NCBI GenBank assembly: GCA_016745315.1 | Contig: CP066886.1 | Location: 6,138,501-6,202,500, forward strand | From: Arthrospira sp. PCC 9108 | Lineage (GTDB): Bacteria > Cyanobacteriota > Cyanobacteriia > Cyanobacteriales > Microcoleaceae | Reading direction: 5' to 3' | DNA length: 64,000 nucleotides | Shown: positions 10,401 through 18,951 of the stretch, piece by piece | Layout: every line of letters begins with the position of its first letter | How positions within the stretch are numbered: position 1 is the stretch's first letter | Notes under the pieces: generated by a model | Seen by the model: the letters and a program-made list of their open reading frames with translations, nothing else | Databases searched by the model: none | Told to the model about the DNA's origin: nothing | Translations under genes and position numbers: made by a program

Positions 10401-10559
10401 GGTCATCGTGTAATCATCAGGTTCAATCTTTAGGGAATAGCTATTAATAGGGGTGCGACAGTGGGGAGAAGGTCGCAATCCTAATGTATGAGGACCTAGA
10501 ATTACTGGATTTTCAAAATGGTAGACAAGCTGATGGTTGAGGCTAACTTTTACTGACAT
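7417..10559 (-). CDS. Transglutaminase-like / DUF2126 putative amidoligase, split by a frameshift
   Basis: Two overlapping frames (10559-8745, 604 codons; 8778-7417, 453 codons) form one gene. The N-terminal part has a Bact_transglu_N region and a transglutaminase core with the Cys in TQIGSCRDTAW, the His in DLHAWAEVY and the Asp in IGLDPTSG. From about residue 300 onward it is DUF2126, a family predicted to be amidoligases of the glutamine-synthetase-like fold. The first frame fails at a G6 run at 8795-8800 (+ strand). Adding one base there gives GYTPPGNDGIMGFQITPDPG, which joins the frames smoothly into about 1047 residues. Fused cyanobacterial homologues are expected from family knowledge. 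The role may be peptide or protein modification or cleavage; the substrate is unknown. Confidence 0.85.
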
Positions 10560-10676
10560 AACTCAATTTGGGCAAGAGGGATATATGGTTGGTAAGTTCG
10601 CAATTTAAGCAGGCAAAAGACCATACAAAAAAGCTGCCTCTCTTGCCTTTGGTCTCTTGCCTATTGCCTATTGCTT

Positions 10677-11264
10677 TTAATGGAGTTGATGACCGCAACT
10701 TCCGCAGAAGCGATCGTCCGGTTTTACTGTCGCACCGCAGTTACTACAGAATTTACGACCTCCTGATTCCGATTCCGATGAGGAAGAAGAACCCATTTTT
10801 AGCTCCATGTTACCCATCCGCATTTCCATGGGGTTCATACTCATTTGCATACTCCCCATTTGCATCGGCTTCATCGGTTCCATCGGCTTCATCCCTTCCA
10901 TTGGCTTCATCGGTTCCATCGGCTTCATCGGTTCCATTGGCTTCATCGAAGATGCAGGGGTACTCGAAACCTGCTGAACTGACATCTGCTGGGCGCTTCC
11001 GAGGGAGGGTGTCTGACCCATGACACTCATACTACTTCCCTGGAGTTGCACGAAGTGTTCACCCTGAGCAGTTTCTATTTTCAACACTACCCCATTTTCC
11101 GTCCGATACATGGAGGGGGGGGAAGTCCAGGTTCCAGTCTGGAATCCATTGCTGGCTTGCTGTTGCTGTCCGGGTGATCCACTGGCGATCGTCACAAAAG
11201 TTTGCGACCCTTGGTTATCAAGATAAATTTTTTGACCGGTGCCTAGCTCGCATACATAAGGCAT
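10677..11264 (-). CDS. Zinc-ribbon protein with Met-Pro-Lys-Glu repeat linker
   Basis: 195 residues, no known family recognised. The N-terminal 80 residues look like a small beta domain (YVCELGTGQKIYL...GVVLKIETAQGEHFVQLQG). Next comes a low-complexity block at about residues 107-160 built from KPMEPM units and then MQMGSMQMSMNPMEMRMGNMEL, extraordinarily rich in Met. A poly-Ser/Glu stretch leads to a C-terminal zinc ribbon, CSNCGATVKPDDRFCGSCG, with two CxxC pairs. It is transcribed leftward and sits alone between the amidoligase gene and the Uma2 cluster. A longish antisense frame at 10568-11023 is a shadow of the repeat. Confidence 0.75.
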   Translation of the reverse strand: MPYVCELGTGQKIYLDNQGSQTFVTIASGSPGQQQQASNGFQTGTWTSPPSMYRTENGVVLKIETAQGEHFVQLQGSSMSVMGQTPSLGSAQQMSVQQVSSTPASSMKPMEPMKPMEPMKPMEGMKPMEPMKPMQMGSMQMSMNPMEMRMGNMELKMGSSSSSESESGGRKFCSNCGATVKPDDRFCGSCGHQLH

Positions 11265-11667
11265 AATCGCCTCTTCCTACCATAAGAAACATCTAATGCT
11301 GATATTGTAAAATTATTTCCTCAACAAATCCTACTTCTTAATATTTATATTATAAATTCCTCAAAACTATACAGATTGCCGATTATACAGATATTTAACA
11401 TTTCGCCACGCTCTCCATCCAGTATGTAAACTTATGTATCAAATTTACCTAACTATGTCATGAATATTTGATAAATCTACTATGGCGATCGCTCTCCATA
11501 TATTTATCAATCTAATTAATCAACTTTCATTGAATACTAACAACCGATTACATCCAGAATAAATACTCAGCTATTAATCATCATGTTTCGTCACCCCTAA
11601 CCCTCCCATATCCATGCTATAATTAGCAAAAATAGACTATACTATCAATACATGACTGGAGACAGCT
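11265..11667. other. AT-rich intergenic region before the Uma2 cluster
   Basis: 403 bp between the divergent zinc-ribbon gene and the first Uma2 gene. I see no convincing ORF or RNA gene. A TATAAT hexamer at 11618-11623 and a TATACT at 11638-11643 are candidate -10 boxes for the Uma2 cluster, but neither has a clear TTGACA partner. One HIP1-like site (GGCGATCGC) occurs near 11484. Confidence 0.4.
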
Positions 11668-12393
11668 ATGGCTATAGCTCAGGAATTAGAACCGACTCAA
11701 ATCACCCTAGACCAAGATATCGAGTTTCCTCCGGGAGATTTAGAAAGTCAGGAGTTGCCATTGGAAAGTTATTTACATCTACAACAAATCTTGTTACTGA
11801 TTAAATGTCTAGACTGGTTATGGCGAGACCGAACCGATTATTTTGATGCGGGAAACTTGACGATTTACTATAGTCCTCATCAGAAAAAATCATCAGATTT
11901 TCGCGGACCAGATTTCTTTGTGGTGTTAGACACGGAAAGGCGATCGCGGAAAAGTTGGGTGGTGTGGGAAGAAGGGGGAAAATATCCTCATATCATTGTG
12001 GAATTATTATCAAGTTCCACAGCTAAGACTGACCGGACTGAGAAAAAGAAAATCTATCAAGATATTTTCCGCACTCCCGAATATTTCTGGTTTGACCCAG
12101 AGAGTTTAGAATTTCAAGGATTTGCTTTAATTCAGGGAACTTATCAACCGATAACACCCAATAATCAGGGACATTTATGGAGTGAACAACTGCAACTATT
12201 CTTAGGAATAGAAAATCGTCAACTCCGCTTTTTTAGTCCTGATGGTGTTTTAGTGCCTACTCCCGAAGAATCAGCTACTAAATATCAAAATGAGTTAATC
12301 ACTACTCAAAATCAATTAGAAATTGAACGACAACAAAAAGACCAACTAGCGGCTAAACTACGAGAGTTAGGAATTGACCCCGAACAGTTGTAA
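11668..12393 (+). CDS. Uma2-family (DUF820) endonuclease-like protein, copy 1 of 9
   Basis: 241 residues. The Uma2 core is a PD-(D/E)XK nuclease-like fold. Visible elements are the Asp in FRGPDFFVVLD, the Glu in HIIVELLSSST, the charged DRTEKKKIYQ helix and the EYFWFDPES strand. The N-terminus (MAIAQELEPTQITLDQ) differs from the shared MTVTEQLASLETSPEWE of copies 2-9, so copy 1 keeps its own promoter-proximal start. The tail has one NELITTQNQL unit, then EIERQQKDQLAAKLRELG, a probable coiled coil. It heads a run of nine same-strand genes. The biological role of Uma2 proteins is not established. Confidence 0.85.
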   Translation: MAIAQELEPTQITLDQDIEFPPGDLESQELPLESYLHLQQILLLIKCLDWLWRDRTDYFDAGNLTIYYSPHQKKSSDFRGPDFFVVLDTERRSRKSWVVWEEGGKYPHIIVELLSSSTAKTDRTEKKKIYQDIFRTPEYFWFDPESLEFQGFALIQGTYQPITPNNQGHLWSEQLQLFLGIENRQLRFFSPDGVLVPTPEESATKYQNELITTQNQLEIERQQKDQLAAKLRELGIDPEQL

Positions 12394-12411
12394 AAAATGG
12401 AGGTAAACATT

Positions 12412-13104
12412 ATGACAGTTACGGAACAGTTAGCATCACTGGAAACCTCACCAGAATGGGAGGATATCGAGTTTCCTCCGGGAGATTTAGAAAGTCAGGA
12501 GTTGCCATTGGAAAGCTATTTACACCTACAACAAATCTTGTTACTGATTAAATGCCTAGACTGGTTATGGCGAGACCGAAATGATTATTTTGATGCGGGA
12601 AACTTGACGATTTACTATAGTCCTCATCAGAAAAAATCATCGGATTTTCGCGGACCAGATTTCTTTGTGGTGTTAGACACGGAAAGGCGATCGCGGAAAA
12701 GTTGGGTGGTGTGGGAAGAAGGGGGAAAATATCCTCATATCATTGTGGAATTATTATCAAGTTCCACAGCTAAGACTGACCGCACGGAGAAAAAGAAAAT
12801 CTATCAAGAGATTTTTCGCACTCCCGAATATTTCTGGTTTGACCCAGAGAGTTTAGAATTTCAAGGATTTGCTTTAATTCAGGGAACCTATCAACCGATA
12901 ACACCGACTGATAAGGGACATTTATGGAGTGAACAACTGCAACTATTCTTAGGTGTAGAAAATCGTCAACTCCGCTTTTTTAGTCCTGATGGTGTTTTAG
13001 TACCTACTCCCGAAGAATCAGCTACGGAAGCTCAACGACAGTTAGGAAGTGTTCAAAATGAGTTAATCACTACTCAAAATCAATTAGGGCAGCATTCAAA
13101 ATGA
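12412..13104 (+). CDS. Uma2-family protein, copy 2 of 9, tail cut by a frameshift
   Basis: 230 residues if started at the ATG at 12412. The in-frame ATG at 12397 is part of AAAAAATGGAGG, which is better read as the ribosome-binding site (GGAGG), and in copies 5-9 this ATG is ATC. The nuclease core is intact. The tail ends prematurely in LGQHSK, because TTAGGGCAGC at 13085-13094 has one more G than TTAGGCAGC in copy 3. Removing it restores the frame through 13204 and the common ending GIDPEQL. The truncated copy lacks the final helix. Confidence 0.8.
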   Translation: MTVTEQLASLETSPEWEDIEFPPGDLESQELPLESYLHLQQILLLIKCLDWLWRDRNDYFDAGNLTIYYSPHQKKSSDFRGPDFFVVLDTERRSRKSWVVWEEGGKYPHIIVELLSSSTAKTDRTEKKKIYQEIFRTPEYFWFDPESLEFQGFALIQGTYQPITPTDKGHLWSEQLQLFLGVENRQLRFFSPDGVLVPTPEESATEAQRQLGSVQNELITTQNQLGQHSK

Positions 13105-13222
13105 GTTAGTAACTACTCAAAATCAATTACAAATTGAACGACAACAAAAAGACCAACTAGCGGCTAAACTGCGAGAGTTAGGAATTGACCCCGAACAGTT
13201 GTAAAAAATGGAGGTAAACATT

Positions 13223-13993
13223 ATGACAGTTACGGAACAGTTAGCATCACTGGAAACCTCACCAGAATGGGAGGATATCGAGTTTCCTCCGGGAGATTTA
13301 GAAAGTCAGGAGTTGCCATTGGAAAGCTATTTACACCTACAACAAATCTTGTTACTGATTAAATGCCTAGACTGGTTATGGCGAGACCGAAATGATTATT
13401 TTGATGCGGGAAACTTGACGATTTACTATAGTCCTCATCAGAAAAAATCATCGGATTTTCGCGGACCAGATTTCTTTGTGGTGTTAGACACGGAAAGGCG
13501 ATCGCGGAAAAGTTGGGTGGTGTGGGAAGAAGGGGGAAAATATCCTCATATCATTGTGGAATTATTATCAAGTTCCACAGCTAAGACTGACCGCACGGAG
13601 AAAAAGAAAATCTATCAAGAGATTTTTCGCACTCCCGAATATTTCTGGTTTGACCCAGAGAGTTTAGAATTTCAAGGATTTGCTTTAATTCAGGGAACCT
13701 ATCAACCGATAACACCGACTGATAAGGGACATTTATGGAGTGAACAACTGCAACTATTCTTAGGTGTAGAAAATCGTCAACTCCGCTTTTTTAGTCCTGA
13801 TGGTGTTTTAGTACCTACTCCCGAAGAATCAGCTACTAAATCTCAAAATGAGTTAATCACTACTCAAAATCAATTAGGCAGCATTCAAAATGAGTTAGTA
13901 ACTACTCAAAATCAATTACAAATTGAACGACAACAAAAAGACCAACTAGCGGCTAAACTGCGAGAGTTAGGAATTGACCCCGAACAGTTGTAA
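13223..13993 (+). CDS. Uma2-family protein, copy 3 of 9
   Basis: 256 residues from the ATG at 13223, preceded by GGAGGTAAACATT. The core is almost identical to copy 2, including the shared PITPTDKGHLW variant, so these two are the product of a recent duplication. The tail holds two NEL(I/V)TTQNQL units before the terminal QIERQQKDQLAAKLRELG helix. It is what copy 2 would be without its extra base. Confidence 0.85.
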   Translation: MTVTEQLASLETSPEWEDIEFPPGDLESQELPLESYLHLQQILLLIKCLDWLWRDRNDYFDAGNLTIYYSPHQKKSSDFRGPDFFVVLDTERRSRKSWVVWEEGGKYPHIIVELLSSSTAKTDRTEKKKIYQEIFRTPEYFWFDPESLEFQGFALIQGTYQPITPTDKGHLWSEQLQLFLGVENRQLRFFSPDGVLVPTPEESATKSQNELITTQNQLGSIQNELVTTQNQLQIERQQKDQLAAKLRELGIDPEQL

Positions 13994-14011
13994 AAAATGG
14001 AGGTAAACATT

Positions 14012-14866
14012 ATGACAGTTACGGAACAGTTAGCATCACTGGAAACCTCACCAGAATGGGAGGATATCGAGTTTCCTCCGGGAGATTTAGAAAGTCAGGA
14101 GTTGCCATTGGAAAGCTATTTACACCTACAACAAATCTTGTTACTGATTAAATGCCTAGACTGGTTATGGCGAGACCGAAATGATTATTTTGATGCGGGA
14201 AACTTGACGATTTACTATAGTCCTCATCAGAAAAAATCATCGGATTTTCGCGGACCAGATTTCTTTGTGGTGTTAGACACGGAAAGGCGATCGCGGAAAA
14301 GTTGGGTGGTGTGGGAAGAAGGGGGAAAATATCCTAATATCATTGTCGAGTTATTATCAAGTTCCACAGCTAAGACTGACCGCACGGAGAAAAAGAAAAT
14401 CTATCAAGATATTTTCCGCACTCCCGAATATTTCTGGTTTGACCCAGAGAGTTTAGAATTTCAAGGATTTGCATTAATTCAGGGAACCTATCAACCGATA
14501 ACCCCTAATGATATGGGACATTTATGGAGTGAACAACTGCAACTATTTTTAGGTGTAGAAAATCGTCAACTCCGCTTTTTTAGTCCTGATGGTGTTTTAG
14601 TGCCTACTCCTGAAGAATCAGCTACTAAATCTCAAAATGAGTTAATCACTACTCAAAATCAATTAGGTAGCATCCAAAATGAGTTAGTAACCACTCAAAA
14701 TCAATTAGGTAGCGTCCAAAATGAGTTAGTAACTACTCAAAATCAATTAGGAAGTGTTGAAAATGAGTTAGTAACTACTCAAAATCAATTAGAAATCGAA
14801 CGACAACAGAAAGACCAACTAGCGGCTAAATTGCGAGAGTTGGGAATTGACCCCGAACAGTTGTAA
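14012..14866 (+). CDS. Uma2-family protein, copy 4 of 9, longest tail
   Basis: 284 residues from the ATG at 14012. It carries the YPNIIVELL and PNDMGHLW variants shared with copies 6-8. It has the longest coiled-coil tail of the cluster: four 14-residue units of the pattern GS(I/V)(Q/E)NELVTTQNQL, encoded by 42-bp DNA repeats between about 14626 and 14790. Confidence 0.85.
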   Translation: MTVTEQLASLETSPEWEDIEFPPGDLESQELPLESYLHLQQILLLIKCLDWLWRDRNDYFDAGNLTIYYSPHQKKSSDFRGPDFFVVLDTERRSRKSWVVWEEGGKYPNIIVELLSSSTAKTDRTEKKKIYQDIFRTPEYFWFDPESLEFQGFALIQGTYQPITPNDMGHLWSEQLQLFLGVENRQLRFFSPDGVLVPTPEESATKSQNELITTQNQLGSIQNELVTTQNQLGSVQNELVTTQNQLGSVENELVTTQNQLEIERQQKDQLAAKLRELGIDPEQL

Positions 14867-14884
14867 AAAATCGAGGTAAACATT

Positions 14885-15634
14885 ATGACAGTTACGGAAC
14901 AGTTAGCATCACTGGAAACCTCACCAGAATGGGAGGATATCGAGTTTCCTCCGGGAGATTTAGAAAGTCAGGAGTTGCCATTGGAAAGCTATTTACACCT
15001 ACAACAAATCTTGTTACTGATTAAATGCCTAGACTGGTTATGGCGAGACCGAAATGATTATTTTGATGCGGGAAACTTGACGATTTACTATAGTCCTCAT
15101 CAGAAAAAATCATCGGATTTTCGCGGACCAGATTTCTTTGTGGTGTTAGACACGGAAAGGCGATCGCGGAAAAGTTGGGTGGTGTGGGAAGAAGGGGGAA
15201 AATATCCTAATATCATTGTCGAGTTATTATCAAGTTCCACAGCTAACACTGACCGGACTGAGAAAAAGAAAATCTATCAGGATATTTTCCGCACTCCTGA
15301 ATATTTCTGGTTTGACCCAGAGAGTTTAGAGTTTCAAGGATTTGCTTTAATTCAGGGAACCTATAAACCGATAACCCCCAATGATAAGGGACATTTATGG
15401 AGTGAACAACTGCAACTATTCTTAGGGATAGAAAATCGTCAACTCCGCTTTTTTAGTCCTGAGGGTGTTTTAGTACCCACTCCCGAAGAATCAGCTACGG
15501 AAGCTCAACGACAGTTAGGAAGTGTTCAAAATGAGTTAATCACTACTCAAAATCAATTAGAAATCGAACGACAACAAAAAGACCAACTAGCGGCTAAATT
15601 GCGAGAGTTGGGAATTGACCCCGAACAGTTGTAA
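14885..15634 (+). CDS. Uma2-family protein, copy 5 of 9
   Basis: 249 residues. The upstream ATG seen before copies 3-4 is ATC here, which fixes the start at 14885. Copy-specific changes are TANTD where the others have TAKTD, TYKPITP for TYQPITP, and FSPEGV for FSPDGV. The tail begins EAQRQLGSVQ and has only one further QNELITTQNQL unit. The core motifs are kept. Confidence 0.85.
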   Translation: MTVTEQLASLETSPEWEDIEFPPGDLESQELPLESYLHLQQILLLIKCLDWLWRDRNDYFDAGNLTIYYSPHQKKSSDFRGPDFFVVLDTERRSRKSWVVWEEGGKYPNIIVELLSSSTANTDRTEKKKIYQDIFRTPEYFWFDPESLEFQGFALIQGTYKPITPNDKGHLWSEQLQLFLGIENRQLRFFSPEGVLVPTPEESATEAQRQLGSVQNELITTQNQLEIERQQKDQLAAKLRELGIDPEQL

Positions 15635-15652
15635 AAAATCGAGGTAAACATT

Positions 15653-16486
15653 ATGACAGTTACGGAACAGTTAGCATCACTGGAAACCTCACCAGAATGG
15701 GAGGATATCGAGTTTCCTCCGGGAGATTTAGAAAGTCAGGAGTTGCCATTGGAAAGCTATTTACACCTACAACAAATCTTGTTACTGATTAAATGCCTAG
15801 ACTGGTTATGGCGAGACCGAACCGATTATTTTGATGCGGGAAACTTGACGATTTACTATAGTCCTCATCAGAAAAAATCATCAGATTTTCGCGGACCAGA
15901 TTTCTTTGTGGTGTTAGACACGGAAAGGCGATCGCGGAAAAGTTGGGTGGTGTGGGAAGAAGGGGGAAAATATCCTAATATCATTGTCGAGTTATTATCA
16001 AGTTCCACAGCTAAGACTGACCGCACGGAGAAAAAGAAAATCTATCAAGAGATTTTTCGCACTCCCGAATATTTCTGGTTTGACCCGGAGAGTTTAGAGT
16101 TTCAAGGATTTGCATTAATTCAGGGAACCTATCAACCGATAACCCCTAATGATATGGGACATTTATGGAGTGAACAACTGCAACTATTCTTAGGGATAGA
16201 AAATCGTCAACTCCGCTTTTTTAGTCCTGATGGTGTTTTAGTACCCACTCCGGAAGAATCAGCCACTGAAGCTCAACAACAGTTAGGTAGCGTCCAAAAT
16301 GAGTTAGTAAACACTCAAAATCAATTAGGTAGCGTCCAAAATGAGTTAGTAACTACTCAAAATCAATTAGGAAGTGTTGAAAATGAGTTAGTAACTACTC
16401 AAAATCAATTAGAAATCGAACGACAACAGAAAGACCAACTAGCGGCTAAATTGCGAGAGTTGGGAATTGACCCCGAACAGTTGTAA
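15653..16486 (+). CDS. Uma2-family protein, copy 6 of 9
   Basis: 277 residues, identical in protein sequence to copy 7. The 852-bp repeat unit (15653 to 16505) shows a visible silent difference, GACCCGGAG here versus GACCCAGAG in copy 7. The tail is EAQQQL plus three 14-residue units, the first with the unusual LVNTQNQL. Confidence 0.85.
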   Translation: MTVTEQLASLETSPEWEDIEFPPGDLESQELPLESYLHLQQILLLIKCLDWLWRDRTDYFDAGNLTIYYSPHQKKSSDFRGPDFFVVLDTERRSRKSWVVWEEGGKYPNIIVELLSSSTAKTDRTEKKKIYQEIFRTPEYFWFDPESLEFQGFALIQGTYQPITPNDMGHLWSEQLQLFLGIENRQLRFFSPDGVLVPTPEESATEAQQQLGSVQNELVNTQNQLGSVQNELVTTQNQLGSVENELVTTQNQLEIERQQKDQLAAKLRELGIDPEQL

Positions 16487-16504
16487 AAAATCGAGGTAAA
16501 CATT

Positions 16505-17338
16505 ATGACAGTTACGGAACAGTTAGCATCACTGGAAACCTCACCAGAATGGGAGGATATCGAGTTTCCTCCGGGAGATTTAGAAAGTCAGGAGTTGCCA
16601 TTGGAAAGCTATTTACACCTACAACAAATCTTGTTACTGATTAAATGCCTAGACTGGTTATGGCGAGACCGAACCGATTATTTTGATGCGGGAAACTTGA
16701 CGATTTACTATAGTCCTCATCAGAAAAAATCATCAGATTTTCGCGGACCAGATTTCTTTGTGGTGTTAGACACGGAAAGGCGATCGCGGAAAAGTTGGGT
16801 GGTGTGGGAAGAAGGGGGAAAATATCCTAATATCATTGTCGAGTTATTATCAAGTTCCACAGCTAAGACTGACCGCACGGAGAAAAAGAAAATCTATCAA
16901 GAGATTTTTCGCACTCCCGAATATTTCTGGTTTGACCCAGAGAGTTTAGAGTTTCAAGGATTTGCATTAATTCAGGGAACCTATCAACCGATAACCCCTA
17001 ATGATATGGGACATTTATGGAGTGAACAACTGCAACTATTCTTAGGGATAGAAAATCGTCAACTCCGCTTTTTTAGTCCTGATGGTGTTTTAGTACCCAC
17101 TCCGGAAGAATCAGCCACTGAAGCTCAACAACAGTTAGGTAGCGTCCAAAATGAGTTAGTAAACACTCAAAATCAATTAGGTAGCGTCCAAAATGAGTTA
17201 GTAACTACTCAAAATCAATTAGGAAGTGTTGAAAATGAGTTAGTAACTACTCAAAATCAATTAGAAATCGAACGACAACAGAAAGACCAACTAGCGGCTA
17301 AATTGCGAGAGTTGGGAATTGACCCCGAACAGTTGTAA
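16505..17338 (+). CDS. Uma2-family protein, copy 7 of 9
   Basis: 277 residues, protein-identical to copy 6 and spaced by exactly 852 bp on both sides, the youngest-looking duplication in the cluster. It uses the GAGGTAAACATT ribosome-binding leader common to copies 5-9. There is nothing copy-specific beyond silent changes. Confidence 0.85.
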   Translation: MTVTEQLASLETSPEWEDIEFPPGDLESQELPLESYLHLQQILLLIKCLDWLWRDRTDYFDAGNLTIYYSPHQKKSSDFRGPDFFVVLDTERRSRKSWVVWEEGGKYPNIIVELLSSSTAKTDRTEKKKIYQEIFRTPEYFWFDPESLEFQGFALIQGTYQPITPNDMGHLWSEQLQLFLGIENRQLRFFSPDGVLVPTPEESATEAQQQLGSVQNELVNTQNQLGSVQNELVTTQNQLGSVENELVTTQNQLEIERQQKDQLAAKLRELGIDPEQL

Positions 17339-17356
17339 AAAATCGAGGTAAACATT

Positions 17357-18169
17357 ATGACAGTTACGGAACAGTTAGCATCACTGGAAACCTCACCAGA
17401 ATGGGAGGATATCGAGTTTCCTCCGGGAGATTTAGAAAGTCAGGAGTTGCCATTGGAAAGCTATTTACACCTACAACAAATCTTGTTACTGATTAAATGC
17501 CTAGACTGGTTATGGCGAGACCGAACCGATTATTTTGATGCGGGAAACTTGACGATTTACTATAGTCCTCATCAGAAAAAATCATCAGATTTTCGCGGAC
17601 CAGATTTCTTTGTGGTGTTAGACACGGAAAGGCGATCGCGGAAAAGTTGGGTGGTGTGGGAAGAAGGGGGAAAATATCCTAATATCATTGTCGAGTTATT
17701 ATCAAGTTCCACAGCTAAGACTGACCGCACGGAGAAAAAGAAAATCTATCAAGAGATTTTTCGCACTCCCGAATATTTCTGGTTTGACCCAGAGAGTTTA
17801 GAATTTCAAGGATTTGCATTAATTCAGGGAACCTATCAACCGATAACCCCTAATGATATGGGACATTTATGGAGTGAACAACTGCAACTATTTTTAGGTG
17901 TAGAAAATCGTCAACTCCGCTTTTTTAGTCCTGATGGTGTTTTAGTGCCTACTCCTGAAGAATCAGCTACTAAATCTCAAAATGAGTTAATCACTACTCA
18001 AAATCAATTAGGTAGCATCCAAAATGAGTTAGTAACCACTCAAAATCAATTAGGTAGCGTCCAAAATGAGTTAATCACTACTCAAAATCAATTAGACATT
18101 GAACGACAACAGAAAGACCAACTAGCGGCTAAACTACGAGAGTTAGGAATTGACCCCGAACAGTTGTAA
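17357..18169 (+). CDS. Uma2-family protein, copy 8 of 9
   Basis: 270 residues. The core is that of copies 6-7, but the tail switches to the KSQNELITTQNQLGSIQ form of copies 3-4, with three units and then DIERQQKDQL. This mosaic of core and tail types points to recombination or gene conversion between copies. Confidence 0.85.
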   Translation: MTVTEQLASLETSPEWEDIEFPPGDLESQELPLESYLHLQQILLLIKCLDWLWRDRTDYFDAGNLTIYYSPHQKKSSDFRGPDFFVVLDTERRSRKSWVVWEEGGKYPNIIVELLSSSTAKTDRTEKKKIYQEIFRTPEYFWFDPESLEFQGFALIQGTYQPITPNDMGHLWSEQLQLFLGVENRQLRFFSPDGVLVPTPEESATKSQNELITTQNQLGSIQNELVTTQNQLGSVQNELITTQNQLDIERQQKDQLAAKLRELGIDPEQL

Positions 18170-18187
18170 AAAATCGAGGTAAACATT

Positions 18188-18895
18188 ATGACAGTTACGG
18201 AACAGTTAGCATCACTGGAAACCTCACCAGAATGGGAGGATATCGAGTTTCCTCCGGGAGATTTAGAAAGTCAGGAGTTGCCATTGGAAAGTTATTTACA
18301 TCTACAACAAATCTTGTTACTGATTAAATGCCTAGACTGGTTATGGCGAGACCGAACCGATTATTTTGATGCGGGAAACTTGACGATTTACTATAGTCCT
18401 CATCAGAAAAAATCATCAGATTTTCGCGGACCAGATTTCTTTGTGGTGTTAGACACGGAAAGGCGATCGCGGAAAAGTTGGGTGGTGTGGGAAGAAGGGG
18501 GAAAATATCCTCATATCATTGTGGAATTATTATCAAGTTCCACAGCTAAGACTGACCGCACGGAGAAAAAGAAAATCTATCAAGATATTTTCCGCACTCC
18601 CGAATATTTCTGGTTTGACCCAGAGAGTTTAGAATTTCAAGGATTTGCATTAATTCAGGGAACCTATCAACCGATAACCCCTAATGATATGGGACATTTA
18701 TGGAGTGAACAACTGCAACTATTCTTAGGGATAGAAAATCGTCAACTCCGCTTTTTTAGTCCTGATGGTGTTTTAGTGCCTACTCCTGAAGAATCAGCTA
18801 CTGAAGCTCAAAAGCAGTTAGAATTTGAACGACAACAGAAAGACAAACTAGCTGCTAAATTGCGAGAGTTGGGGATTGACCCTGAACAGTTGTAA
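18188..18895 (+). CDS. Uma2-family protein, copy 9 of 9, shortest tail
   Basis: 235 residues. The tail has no NELxTTQNQL unit: EAQKQLEFERQQKDKLAAKLRELG follows the core directly. The DKLAAK and EFER variants and some silent changes set it apart, as expected for the distal end of a tandem array, which homogenises less. It converges on the DUF1963 gene. A TTGACAG...CTGTCAA inverted repeat at 18914-18955 lies between them. Confidence 0.85.
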   Translation: MTVTEQLASLETSPEWEDIEFPPGDLESQELPLESYLHLQQILLLIKCLDWLWRDRTDYFDAGNLTIYYSPHQKKSSDFRGPDFFVVLDTERRSRKSWVVWEEGGKYPHIIVELLSSSTAKTDRTEKKKIYQDIFRTPEYFWFDPESLEFQGFALIQGTYQPITPNDMGHLWSEQLQLFLGIENRQLRFFSPDGVLVPTPEESATEAQKQLEFERQQKDKLAAKLRELGIDPEQL

Positions 18896-18951
18896 ATAAT
18901 GCGGGTTAAATAATTGACAGACATTAGAAACACTTAAATATATGACGGCTG

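Noticed and set aside
10568..11023. A 151-codon plus-strand frame with PSASSVP-type repeats
   Set aside because: It is the antisense of the Met-rich repeat of the zinc-ribbon gene; the opposite strand has the CxxC zinc motif and a sensible start.
12397..12411. Upstream ATG giving an MEVNI extension of Uma2 copies 2-4
   Set aside because: The ATG overlaps the GGAGG ribosome-binding site and is ATC in copies 5-9, while the next ATG is shared by all.
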